Origin: Halosimplex litoreum
Lineage (GTDB): Archaea; Halobacteriota; Halobacteria; Halobacteriales; Haloarculaceae
Length of the DNA stretch: 64,000 nucleotides
NCBI RefSeq assembly: GCF_016065055.1
Contig: NZ_CP065856.1
Span: forward strand, 3,533,836 to 3,597,835
Reading direction: 5' to 3'
The notes beneath the pieces were generated by a model, which was given only the letters and a program-made list of their open reading frames with translations, searched no databases and had not been told where the DNA came from. The first letter of the stretch is position 1. Each line of letters starts with the position of its first letter. Both the position numbers and the translations under genes were made by a program. This document shows positions 42,629 to 51,145 of the stretch, one piece after another.

Positions 42629-45100
42629 TCACCACGGTCGGCCGTTCTGCCGTCGGCACTGGATCCCGTCGCGCCAGCCGCCACGGGGTCTTCGGCCCCG
42701 CCGCGCCAAGTTCCGTCGGGCCAGCGAAACCCGCTCGTCGCCACATTCGAGGACGCGCCGACGTTTTTCGAGGACCGTTCGGCAGGCCCGTTCGTCGGTT
42801 ATCTCGTATCCTTGCGACCCGACGATGTGATGGGCTTCCCCAGTGGAGAGGTCGACCGCCTCGGCTAGCAGTCGCTGATAGGCCGGTTCGGTGCTACGCG
42901 TACAGAGGAGTTCAGTCGCGAGATTGTGGAATCTCAGTCCCGCGTCATCGGCCGGTATCCGTCGCATCTGTGGGTCTAACGGTGGATCGTTGAGTGCGTC
43001 CCTGATGACTGACCGCACCTCTCGGGCGGTCTCACGGGATAAATCCAGGCTGGCTGTCAGCACGCCCAGCCCACAGGCGGCCCCCACCCGGACTGGCCAG
43101 GGCGGATCGTCCCCGGTGACCCGGTCGAAGACGTCGAGGTCGTCTGGGTCGCCGCAGTACCCGAGACCGAACAGTGCCGCACCGCGTTCGTGAGGGTCTG
43201 AGGTGTCTTCAGCCGTCCGTCGCAGTCGCTCGCGGCCGTCCGATGGGCCGGCGAGTGCCGCGGCGCCCCATCGTCCGCGGGACGGGGTCTCCGAACCGAG
43301 CACGGCAGTGACCGACGATCGGTCGACCGGGAACGTCGCGCCCGCGTGGGTCCAGCCTGAGCGGAGCGCGAGGCCGAGCGCCCTTTGTTCGCGGGCCTCG
43401 TCGGCCGATTCGAAGCGGTTCCACAGTCGCGGCGCCACCAGGGCGGCCGTCTCTGGCGCGTTCGCCAACGCCCCCGCGACCGCCGTTCGAACCCTGGGCG
43501 ACTCGTCGGACAGCCCCTCGCGCGCCATCGAGGGAGTGAACGCGTTCGCTTCGGCGAGGGCGTACGCAGCGCCGGCGCGCCCGACGGGCGTGTCGGCGTC
43601 GGTCAGCTCCGCGACGACGTCCTCCCGGGGCGTCGAGAGTGTCGCGCTGAGGGCGTCCGCCGCGACGTGTGCGACGCCGTCGTCGTCGTGATCGAAGAGA
43701 GCGATCAGGTCGTCGGACGCGTTCCGAAGCCGCTCGACCGGTGGATCGGGCGACTCGCCGCCGGCACCGAGGGCTCGCCGGAACGCGACGACCGCGCCCG
43801 ACCGGACCCTCCGGGACGGGTCGTCGAGACCGTCGACGAGCAGCGTCACGCCGTCGGATTCGCCCGCGACTTCCAGCGCGGCGATGCGGACCCGTTCGTC
43901 GTCGTCGCGGTCGTAACAGTGCCGGGCGACCGTCCGCAACTCCTCGTCGGACGCCGACGCGACCGATACTGAGAGCGCGGCCATCGCGACGCCACGGACT
44001 CGCGGAGACGGATCGTCGCGGACCCGCTTGACGAGTTCCCGCCTGGCCGCGCGACCTTCCATCGTCGCGAGCCCGCTGGCAGCCGCCCGGCGGACCTCGG
44101 TGTCGTCGTCGAGGAGGCTGGCGAAGTACCCGCCTTTCGTCCCGTCGCTGTCGGACGTCCACTCTCTGTCCGCGAACGCGTCCAGCAGGGCGGCCCGAAG
44201 AGCGGGTTCGTCCGGTTCAGTCGGGTCGATCGGGACCCCTGCGGTGGTGAGCCGTCGGCGCCGCTCCGAATGGTCGGAAACCGATGCAGCGACCGACAAC
44301 ACCGCACTCGCGCGCTGCCGCGGCGCTCCTTCGGCGAGGATTCGGTCGAGCCACTCGCGGTCAGCGTCCCGACTGTCGCCCGGTCCGTGTTCGGGGTTCC
44401 AGCCGTCTAGCCCGCCGACCGCGGCGCACAACCGGGTTGGCGCATCAGGTTCGGCTTCGAACGGCGGGTCAGGGAGTCGGCCGAGACACTTCGGTCTGCG
44501 CGCCGTCGGGTCGCGAAGCGACCAGGCCGCTCCCCCCGAAATATTGAGCGAAATAAGGGCGACGCTCCCGTTTTTGTACTCTCGAACGGCCGTCGCGGGC
44601 GTCGACAGCAGACGCTTGCGGCCGACCCGATCGACGAGATTGGGGCCGAAGAACGTTACCGGTCCCGATCGCCACCAGGCACCGGGGTGGAGCCATCTCG
44701 GCGGTGGTCGCCCGATCTGTGCGAACTCGGCGTGTCCGTATCGAAACCCCACCCGGTCGAACAGCGGTCCGAGTGTTGCTACGTAGTCGAGGAGCACGTC
44801 GGGATCCTTGTGGGGTTTCGGAAGCCAGAAGCCGATCCGGTGGTCCATATACGGCCGGTCGTGTTTACCGATCGGTGGCCTGAACGTGACCTCGAATGGC
44901 GAGCTCTGGAACTCGCTGTCAGGACAGTCGAAGGTCAACTCGACCGACCACTCGTCGCTAGCCGACACAAGGTCGAGGTCCGACTGGGTCGGTCCGTCGC
45001 GCTCGTACCCCAGCTCGTCGAGCGCGTCGGCGAACTCGCCGATAAAGGCCGCGTCGAAGGGCTCCGGTCGCTCGAAGTAGAGGATAACGTCCGACCCCAT
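42629..45100 (-). CDS. HEAT-repeat protein with unknown N-terminal domain
   Basis: The 823-residue protein has an N-terminal domain (1-200; MGSDVILYFERPEPFDAAF, FADALDELGYERDG, SDEWSVELTFDCP, YRHAEFAQIG-type aromatic segment PPRWLHPGAWW) that I do not recognise but that looks like an alpha/beta module similar in feel to immunity-type domains. From about 330 to 720, HEAT-like helix pairs follow: LLDDDTEVRRAAASGLATME, VRDDPSPRVRGVAMAALSV, LDDPSRRVRSGAVVAFRRAL. These form a protein-binding solenoid. The tail is basic. ATG 45100 is preferred to GTG 45112. It is convergent with the Lhr gene. The partner is unknown. Confidence 0.72.
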   Translation of the reverse strand: MGSDVILYFERPEPFDAAFIGEFADALDELGYERDGPTQSDLDLVSASDEWSVELTFDCPDSEFQSSPFEVTFRPPIGKHDRPYMDHRIGFWLPKPHKDPDVLLDYVATLGPLFDRVGFRYGHAEFAQIGRPPPRWLHPGAWWRSGPVTFFGPNLVDRVGRKRLLSTPATAVREYKNGSVALISLNISGGAAWSLRDPTARRPKCLGRLPDPPFEAEPDAPTRLCAAVGGLDGWNPEHGPGDSRDADREWLDRILAEGAPRQRASAVLSVAASVSDHSERRRRLTTAGVPIDPTEPDEPALRAALLDAFADREWTSDSDGTKGGYFASLLDDDTEVRRAAASGLATMEGRAARRELVKRVRDDPSPRVRGVAMAALSVSVASASDEELRTVARHCYDRDDDERVRIAALEVAGESDGVTLLVDGLDDPSRRVRSGAVVAFRRALGAGGESPDPPVERLRNASDDLIALFDHDDDGVAHVAADALSATLSTPREDVVAELTDADTPVGRAGAAYALAEANAFTPSMAREGLSDESPRVRTAVAGALANAPETAALVAPRLWNRFESADEAREQRALGLALRSGWTHAGATFPVDRSSVTAVLGSETPSRGRWGAAALAGPSDGRERLRRTAEDTSDPHERGAALFGLGYCGDPDDLDVFDRVTGDDPPWPVRVGAACGLGVLTASLDLSRETAREVRSVIRDALNDPPLDPQMRRIPADDAGLRFHNLATELLCTRSTEPAYQRLLAEAVDLSTGEAHHIVGSQGYEITDERACRTVLEKRRRVLECGDERVSLARRNLARRGRRPRGGWRDGIQCRRQNGRPW

Positions 45101-45334
45101 GGCGACTTCCACGCGTACCCGTGGGAAAAACGTTCCCTGGGTGTGTCACTTCGTCACCGAGGTCAGTACCCGCCGGCCTCACTATCGCTGTCGCGGGGAG
45201 TACCCGTCCACGGCCCGCCCATCCGGAACTCATACGGATTGTTGCAAACGTGTACCGGGTCGCCCGTACGACTGCGTGCGGTCGATCCCGGACTGTCTTA
45301 CAATACTCCGCATCAGATGCGGCCGATATCGACC

Positions 45335-45784
45335 CTACATCCCGTCGTCGGTCTCGGTCCCGCCGCCCATCGTCTCGTTGCCCATCCCGCCCATGCCGCT
45401 GTCCGTCTCCGTCGCATCCATTCCGCTGCCCATGCCGTCGTCGGTTTCGTCGCCCATCCCATCCATTCCGCTCTCGGTGTCGGTCGTCCCCATCTCGCCG
45501 TCCATGCCACCGTCTGTCCCGGTCATCATCCCGTCGCCCATGCCGTCGGACCCGTCCATCGACCCGTCCATCGCGTCGGTGGAGCCGTCGTCCATCGACC
45601 CGTCGGACCCGTCCATCGAGTCGTCCATCGCGTCGGTGGAGCCGTCGTCCATCGAGTCGTCGCCGGAGTCGCCGGAATCGTCGGTCGGGGTCCCCTCGCC
45701 CTGATTCGAACAGCCGGCGAGCGTACCGACTGCGGCGGTCGCGAGCGCGCCGCGAACGAACGTGCGTCGAGTGTGTTCCGTCAT
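45335..45784 (-). CDS. Met/Asp/Gly-rich Tat lipoprotein
   Basis: This is a 149-residue secreted lipoprotein. The twin-arginine signal TRRTFVRGALATAAVGTLAGC ends in a lipobox with Cys25 (TLAGC). The mature part is almost only Asp, Gly, Ser, Thr and about 19 Met residues, with a 19-residue tandem repeat (S44-G62 and S63-G81). It has no hydrophobic core and is likely disordered. Met-rich extracellular segments can bind copper or silver in other proteins, but here this is only an inference. The gene's third-codon bias is normal for the window. Confidence 0.8.
   Translation of the reverse strand: MTEHTRRTFVRGALATAAVGTLAGCSNQGEGTPTDDSGDSGDDSMDDGSTDAMDDSMDGSDGSMDDGSTDAMDGSMDGSDGMGDGMMTGTDGGMDGEMGTTDTESGMDGMGDETDDGMGSGMDATETDSGMGGMGNETMGGGTETDDGM
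45542..45655. repeat. 57-bp tandem duplication inside the Met-rich lipoprotein gene
   Basis: Two nearly identical 57-bp units (45542-45598 and 45599-45655) encode the two 19-residue Asp/Met repeats. Only a few bases differ, so the duplication is recent. Copy-number change would alter protein length in frame. Confidence 0.75.
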
Positions 45785-45948
45785 GGCTTCGTCAGCGACC
45801 GCGCCCGGCTGCCGGATAAGCTATTTTCGAACTCCCCTCGGAAGGTCCGCAAACTCCGTTCGGTCCGCGGTCGGAGTGGGTACAAACTCCGTTCAAAATT
45901 CGGGGGCCGAGCGAGTCCCGTGCAGCCGGCGGCGACGGCGGCCGCGAC

Positions 45949-48609
45949 TCACTCCAGACGGTCCACGATCCCGCGGTCTCCGTCGACTCGGACGCGCTGA
46001 CCGGACCGGATCCGCGCCGTCGCGTCGTCGACGGCGACGACCGCCGGGATGCCGTGTTCGCGCGCGACGAGCGACCCGTGGGTCAGCCGCCCGCCGACCT
46101 CGGTCACGAGCCCGGCGGCGTTCAGGAACAGCGGCGTCCACCCCGGGTCCACGTACGGGCAGACGAGTATCTCGCCGGCCTCGAGGTCGGCCGTCGCGGG
46201 GGTGGTCACGACGCGTGCGACTCCCTCGACGACGCCCGCCGAAGCACCGGTGCCGGCGAGGGCCGCCGAGGGGTCGCTCGCCCGCTCAACGCGCGCCCGC
46301 GGAACCTCGCCGTCGCTGGTGACGAACCGTGGCGGCCGGAGCCGCTGGTGGCGCTCGAACTCCCGGCGGCGGTCCGAGAGGTCGACGCTCGCCTCCGGGT
46401 CGTCCAGGAGGGTCGCGAGTTCGTCGAGCCGGAGCAGCCACACGTCCTCGGGGTCGTCGAGCCGTCCGGTTTCGGTCAGGGTCTCGCCGGCGCCGAGCAC
46501 CTGTTCCCGGGTCTCTGCGAACAGCGGCGAGATGCCGAACTTCGGGAGTTCGCGGACGCCGAAGTAGCCGCGATACACCGCGGCGAGGTGGTCGACCAGC
46601 CGCCGTCGAACGGGGCCGGCGATCCCGGTATCGGCCGCCGAGCGGAGTCGCTCGCGGGCCGCCGTTGCCCTCGCTCGCAGGCGCCGGCTCCGATCCCGTG
46701 GGCTCTCGTCGGTGTCGGCGGCCAGGAGTCCGCGGACCGTCCGGAGCAGCGGGGCGGGGTCGTCCCGGTAGCGCGGTCGGCTGAAGTCGATCTCGCCGGC
46801 GGCGCGGAAGCCGTACTCGTCGAGAAAGGCGTCGAGCGCGGCCGCGAAGGCCTCGCCGCCCTCGCGTCGGCGGACGGTCTCGTACTCCTCACCGGCGCGG
46901 AGCGCGTCGGCCACTGCCGGGTTCTCGCGGGCGACAACCGCCACGTCGCCCAGCGCGAGGTTCATCGCGGTCACGGGGTCGTCATCGATGCCCCGCACGA
47001 GCGCCTCGATGTCGTCGCGGCCGTCCGGACAGAGCCGCTCCAGGAGCGGCCGCGCGACCATCGCCGCGTAGAACGGGTAGAACTCCTCGAAGACCCACTC
47101 CAGCGAGGCGGCGGTCTCGTTCATCGCGCGGCGGATCCGCGTGTCGTGGTCGGCGCCCGCGCGGATCCGCCCGACCGCCTCGTCGCACCGCGCCCCGTAG
47201 AACCGGCGCGTGCGAACCGGCGCCGACAGCGGGTCGGGGTCGACGAGCCCGGAGACGAGTCCGACGACCATCTCGGCGACCCGGGGAGCCAACCGGGAAC
47301 ACAGCGAGCCGGCCGTCCGTATCCGCGACACCGCGTCCGTCTCGACGGGTGGCAGTTCGTCGGCGCGCTCGTCCAGCAGGTCACGCAGGTCGGCGACCAT
47401 CGGTTCGTCGATGGCCTCGAAGCGGTCGAACAGCAGGTCGCGGAGCCGGGGCCGAGCGAGGTAGGGCGTGATGTCGATATACAGTCGGCCGCCCGCTTCG
47501 GCGCCGAACCGCCCCGGGATCCCGAACTGTGCCGTCACCTCGTCGGTGAGGCGCCGCCAGTAGTCGAGCACGAACGGCGGCATCGCGTCGGGCATTCCCT
47601 GGCGATGCCCGAAACTGTAGTACACGCGGAGCTCGTCGGTCGGTGCCCCGTCCGGAACCGGGAACAGCGCAGTGACCGGGCGGGCTTGCAGGACGTGGAA
47701 TCGCCCGTCTGCGAGCGCCCATTCGACGTCCTGTGGCTCGTCGAACAGGGACTCGATGCGGTCGCCGTAGGCCGCGAGCGTCAGGACCTGGTCGTCCGTG
47801 AGGACGCGGCCCGTGCTGTCGGCCTCCGACACCGGAACGCGCTCCGTCCCGCCGCCCCCCGTCGGTCGGACCGCCTGCTCGGGTTCGCCGACGCGGTAGT
47901 CGAGTATCTCGCCGCTCCGTTCGTCGACCCGGACCGTGTCCGCGGTGACGCGCCCGCCGACCTGCGCCTCGCCCAGCCCGTATCCCGCGTCGATCGTCGT
48001 GACGGTTCGTGTGCCGGTGACTGGGTCGGCGGTGAAGGCGATTCCGGAGGCGTCCGCGTCGACCATCTCCTGGACGACGACCGCCATCGACACCTCGCCG
48101 TGGTCGATCCCGTTCCGGGCGCGGTAGGCGATCGCCCGGTCGGTGAACAGGCTCGCCTGACACGCCCGGACGGCCGCGACGACCGCCTCGGGCCCCGATA
48201 CGTCCAGCACGGTCTCGTGTTGGCCCGCGAACGAGGCCCCCGGGAGATCCTCGGCCGTCGCGCTCGACCGCACGGCGAACGCCGCGTCGGCCGGAAACGC
48301 CGACAGTTGCTCGGTGACGGCCGCGCGGACCCGTTCGGAGACCGGCGCCTCCCGTATCGCCGACCGCAGTCGCTCGCCGAGGTCGGCGGCGTCCGGCTCT
48401 CCGGGTTCGAGTCCGTCGAGCCGGTCGACGAGGTCCGGGACGGCTGTCCCGTCGACGGCGTCGTGATACGCCGCCGTCGTCACGCAGAACCCGTCGGGGA
48501 CCGGGAGGCCGGCACCCGCGAGCCGCGCCAGGTTCGCGGCCTTCCCGCCGGTCAGTTCGCCGTCGGTCGCTCGTTCGGCCGTCAGCGGGAGCGTGGACAC
48601 CTGAGACAT
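45949..48609 (-). CDS. Rifampin phosphotransferase-like / PEP-synthase-like protein
   Basis: The 886-residue protein begins with a PPDK/PEP-synthase ATP-grasp domain (about 1-320): TGGKAANLARLAGAGLPVPD, AVRSSATAEDLPGASFAGQH, FTADPVTGTR and PQDVEWALADGRFHVLQARP. A long helical middle domain (about 330-770) follows. The C-terminal swivelling phospho-His domain is EVGGRLTHGSLVAREHGIPA with His844, 42 residues from the end. True PpsA has a PEP-binding TIM barrel after the His domain, and this protein does not. The order ATP-grasp, large helical domain, His domain and the length match rifampin phosphotransferase (Rph) better. The substrate in an archaeon is unknown. Confidence 0.85.
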   Translation of the reverse strand: MSQVSTLPLTAERATDGELTGGKAANLARLAGAGLPVPDGFCVTTAAYHDAVDGTAVPDLVDRLDGLEPGEPDAADLGERLRSAIREAPVSERVRAAVTEQLSAFPADAAFAVRSSATAEDLPGASFAGQHETVLDVSGPEAVVAAVRACQASLFTDRAIAYRARNGIDHGEVSMAVVVQEMVDADASGIAFTADPVTGTRTVTTIDAGYGLGEAQVGGRVTADTVRVDERSGEILDYRVGEPEQAVRPTGGGGTERVPVSEADSTGRVLTDDQVLTLAAYGDRIESLFDEPQDVEWALADGRFHVLQARPVTALFPVPDGAPTDELRVYYSFGHRQGMPDAMPPFVLDYWRRLTDEVTAQFGIPGRFGAEAGGRLYIDITPYLARPRLRDLLFDRFEAIDEPMVADLRDLLDERADELPPVETDAVSRIRTAGSLCSRLAPRVAEMVVGLVSGLVDPDPLSAPVRTRRFYGARCDEAVGRIRAGADHDTRIRRAMNETAASLEWVFEEFYPFYAAMVARPLLERLCPDGRDDIEALVRGIDDDPVTAMNLALGDVAVVARENPAVADALRAGEEYETVRRREGGEAFAAALDAFLDEYGFRAAGEIDFSRPRYRDDPAPLLRTVRGLLAADTDESPRDRSRRLRARATAARERLRSAADTGIAGPVRRRLVDHLAAVYRGYFGVRELPKFGISPLFAETREQVLGAGETLTETGRLDDPEDVWLLRLDELATLLDDPEASVDLSDRRREFERHQRLRPPRFVTSDGEVPRARVERASDPSAALAGTGASAGVVEGVARVVTTPATADLEAGEILVCPYVDPGWTPLFLNAAGLVTEVGGRLTHGSLVAREHGIPAVVAVDDATARIRSGQRVRVDGDRGIVDRLE

Positions 48610-48712
48610 GGCTGATCACCGGAACCGCGGCGGCGGTTCTCGATGGGTGCTAGACGTTCGTCCCGAGCGACAGTAACGGTGTCGGGGGCCCGGGTGAGGG
48701 GCGGTCCGCGAC

Positions 48713-49936
48713 TCAGACGAGCAAGGTATCGAGCGCGTCGGGGACGACGAGCACATCGCTGCCCGGTTCGACGGCGTCGGCGACGGAATCGCGGGTGTCC
48801 ATCAGACACTCCTCGACGACTGCCGGGGCCTCGCTGTCGGTGACGTAGATGTCGTGGTCCCTGAGCGCGCGGGCGACGACGAACGCACGCTGGGCGCCGG
48901 GCTCGTAGCCCTCGCGCATCTCCTCGTAGAGCGCTTCGGCGCTCTCGGCCGATGAGAGCCGGTCGTAGAAGCGGCGTTCGCCGGTCCCGTCGCCTGCACC
49001 TTCCGGGAGCGCGGCGGGGATCACGACGCGGCCGCCGTCCCGAAGGGGATTGTTCGCACCCAGGACCACGTAGGTCGCCGCTCGCGTGGTCTGGTAGAGG
49101 TTGGCGTCCTTCGGCGCACCGACGCCCGCGACGACGGCGTCGTATCCGTCCACGACGGGCGTGGCGAGCGCGTCGCGGGCCGTCTCGGCCAGGTCGCGGA
49201 CCACTGCCCGAGGATCGCCCGCGGCGGCGCCGAGGATGCCGCTGGGGCTGTGGGTCACGTTCAGCGAGAACGCGACGCCCGCCAGGTCGCCCGCCTCGTC
49301 GACGAACTCCCGGAAGGGGTTGTCGTCGACGCGACCCAGCCGCACGCCGTCGCGGGCGAGCAGTTCGGGGCCGTGGGAGTGGCCGATCTGCGACTCACTG
49401 CCGGCGCCGACGACGACGGTCTTGGCGCCGCCGGAGAACCCGGCGTACTGGTGGGGTTCGACCATCCCCGTGGCGAGGACGGTGTCGACCGCCGTCAGGG
49501 TCTCGTTGATCTCGATGGGGACCCCGTCGACCGTCCCGACCTCGACTATCGCGTCGGGGTCGTGGTTGATCGCGAGGTCGGCGTGGTCGCCGAGCGCGCG
49601 CTCGATCTCCGCCTCGTCCATCGGTCGGTGGAGTCCGAGCCCGAGGATCACCGTCACCTGCTCGCGGGCCACGCCCGCCGTCCGGAGTTCGTCCAGCAGG
49701 ACATCGAGCAACACGTCGTCCGGGGTCGCGCGGGTCACGTCGGTGACGACGATTCCGACGGTGTCGTCGGGGTCGACGCGACGAGCGAGTCGCGGGCCGT
49801 GCGGGTCGGCGACGGCTGCTTCGGCGGCCGACCGCGGGTCCACGGCTTCGCCCCCGGGCGGCCGACAGACGGTCACGTCGCAGTCGGGGAGCGATACGGA
49901 GACGGTCCCCTCGCCCAGCGGGAGTTCGACTGACAC
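48713..49936 (-). CDS. larA: LarA-family lactate racemase-like protein
   Basis: The 407-residue protein matches nickel-pincer racemase LarA. VILGLGLHRPMDEAEIERAL carries the catalytic His (His108 in the Lactiplantibacillus enzyme). VEPHQYAGFSGGAKTVVVG places His and the cofactor-attached Lys ten residues apart (His174/Lys184). GHSHG places another His sixteen residues after that Lys (His200). Spacings are therefore conserved. LarA needs the Ni-pincer nucleotide made by LarB, LarC and LarE, none of which is nearby. Substrates in LarA homologues vary among 2-hydroxy acids. GTG 49936 (VSVELPLGEGTVSVSLPD) is preferred to the GTG at 49981. Confidence 0.86.
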   Translation of the reverse strand: MSVELPLGEGTVSVSLPDCDVTVCRPPGGEAVDPRSAAEAAVADPHGPRLARRVDPDDTVGIVVTDVTRATPDDVLLDVLLDELRTAGVAREQVTVILGLGLHRPMDEAEIERALGDHADLAINHDPDAIVEVGTVDGVPIEINETLTAVDTVLATGMVEPHQYAGFSGGAKTVVVGAGSESQIGHSHGPELLARDGVRLGRVDDNPFREFVDEAGDLAGVAFSLNVTHSPSGILGAAAGDPRAVVRDLAETARDALATPVVDGYDAVVAGVGAPKDANLYQTTRAATYVVLGANNPLRDGGRVVIPAALPEGAGDGTGERRFYDRLSSAESAEALYEEMREGYEPGAQRAFVVARALRDHDIYVTDSEAPAVVEECLMDTRDSVADAVEPGSDVLVVPDALDTLLV

Positions 49937-49999
49937 GTTCGTCCGTAGCACGGCCGCCACCGAGAGCCTACCGGTCACCACCGGTTCGGAACTCCGCTC

Positions 50000-50848
50000 T
50001 CAGTCGCCCGTGGACGTGCCCTCGAACCCGTCGAACCGCCCGACAAGCGCCGGCAGCGCCACGATACCGACGACTAGTCCGAGGTTGGCGACCGCCGTCG
50101 GGATCAACGCCGGCTCGACCGTCTCGACGACGACGATGGCGGCGACGAGGAACGCGACGCCGCCGCCGGTGAGCGCCGCCCGCTCGGTCCACGAGCGGAA
50201 CCGCTCGGCACGAGTTCGCCACAGCGCCCCCGCCAGCCCGCCGACGCTCCCCCCGGCGGCCAGCGCCGCGTCGCCGGGTTCGGTCGTCAGGACCGCGGCC
50301 GGCACGGCGCAGACGACCGCGAGTCCGAAGACCGCAGCCGGGCCGCGGTCGAGCGCGACGGCGACCACGCCGACCATCACGAGTCCGACGGCGACGCCGG
50401 CGAGCACGTCGCCGAGGTAGTGGACGCCGATGACGACCCGGGAGAGCCCGACCAGGGCGACCAGCGCGCCCGCCCCCGCGAGGAGCGTCGGGTCACGGTA
50501 GCGGTCGAGCGCCACCAGGGTCCCGCCGTAGACGGTTGTCGCCGCGATGGCGTGCCCGCTCGGGAAGCCGACGGGGCTCGGGTCAGCGGCGACCCGCCGG
50601 ACGGCCGCCGGCGGTCGCGGCAGCCCGAACCAGTACTTCAGCGCCAGCGTCAGCGACACCGCGACGAAGGCGACGCCCACCACCGTCAGCAACTCGCGCC
50701 GGCGGGACTGGTCGTTCCAGTACGCCAGCGACAGCGCCACCATCAGGAACTTCGCGCCCCCGAGGACCGTGAGCAGCCCGAACACCGGCACCAGATACCC
50801 CGGGACGGCCCCCCGGATCGCCTCGCTCGCCGCGACCAGCCGGAACAT
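50000..50848 (-). CDS. PAP2-superfamily membrane phosphatase (paralogue 2)
   Basis: This is a 282-residue homologue of the gene at 15925-16800. It has KYWFGLPRP, GFPSGHAIAATTVYGG and SRVVIGVHYLGD (the three PAP2 motifs), preceded by GAVPGYLVPVFGLLTVLG and followed by a hydrophobic C-terminal half. The common layout points to one ancestral gene. TATAAA (plus 50873-50878) lies 27 bp before ATG 50848, so the message is leaderless and the longer reading from 50887 is wrong. A 46-bp tandem array sits just upstream of this promoter. Confidence 0.9.
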   Translation of the reverse strand: MFRLVAASEAIRGAVPGYLVPVFGLLTVLGGAKFLMVALSLAYWNDQSRRRELLTVVGVAFVAVSLTLALKYWFGLPRPPAAVRRVAADPSPVGFPSGHAIAATTVYGGTLVALDRYRDPTLLAGAGALVALVGLSRVVIGVHYLGDVLAGVAVGLVMVGVVAVALDRGPAAVFGLAVVCAVPAAVLTTEPGDAALAAGGSVGGLAGALWRTRAERFRSWTERAALTGGGVAFLVAAIVVVETVEPALIPTAVANLGLVVGIVALPALVGRFDGFEGTSTGD

Positions 50849-50872
50849 ATCCGAGTCGCGGCCCGCCGCCCG

Positions 50873-50878
50873 TTTATA
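50873..50878 (-). promoter_or_regulatory. TATA box of the second PAP2 gene
   Basis: TATAAA on the minus strand, centred 27-28 bp upstream of ATG 50848. The transcript is expected to be leaderless. Confidence 0.6.
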
Positions 50879-50926
50879 CCTTCCCACCGCCGGTGGCCGC
50901 CAGCGGCCCCGCCGAGGCGACCGGAA

Positions 50927-51110
50927 AACTAATCATAAATCCTCGCCACGGAGTGAAACTGAAACGGTCGGTAACTAGATATAAACCCTGGCCACACGGT
51001 GAAAGTGGAGCGGCGACTCACTAGTCAAAAGTGATAGCCACGGGGTGAAAGTGAAAGTACGGATCGCTAGTAAAAAATCATGGCCACGGGGCGAAAGTGG
51101 AAAACGACGG
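50927..51110. repeat. Four tandem units with an exact 46-bp period
   Basis: GCCACG/A-type boxes begin at 50945, 50991, 51037 and 51083, exactly 46 bp apart. Each is followed by a GTGAAAGTG-like stretch and preceded by an A/T-rich ACTAG-containing box. CTAG occupies the same phase in the middle three (50975, 51021, 51067), and the first unit has CTAA there. Minus-strand reading of the core is CACTTTCACCCCGTGGC. The array sits between the 3' end of the Dna2-like gene and the PAP2 promoter, about 50-230 bp upstream of the TATA box. It could be a tandem operator, iterons or a minisatellite. It is not a CRISPR array. Confidence 0.85.
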
Positions 51111-51145
51111 TTGACGACTTCCAGCAGTGAAAATACGATCGCCGG

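Noticed and set aside
50927-51110. CRISPR array interpretation of the 46-bp repeat
   Set aside because: Only about 17-20 bases are well conserved, the intervening parts share a phased CTAG, and no cas genes are present. The Cas4-like nuclease in the neighbouring gene is part of a Dna2-like protein.
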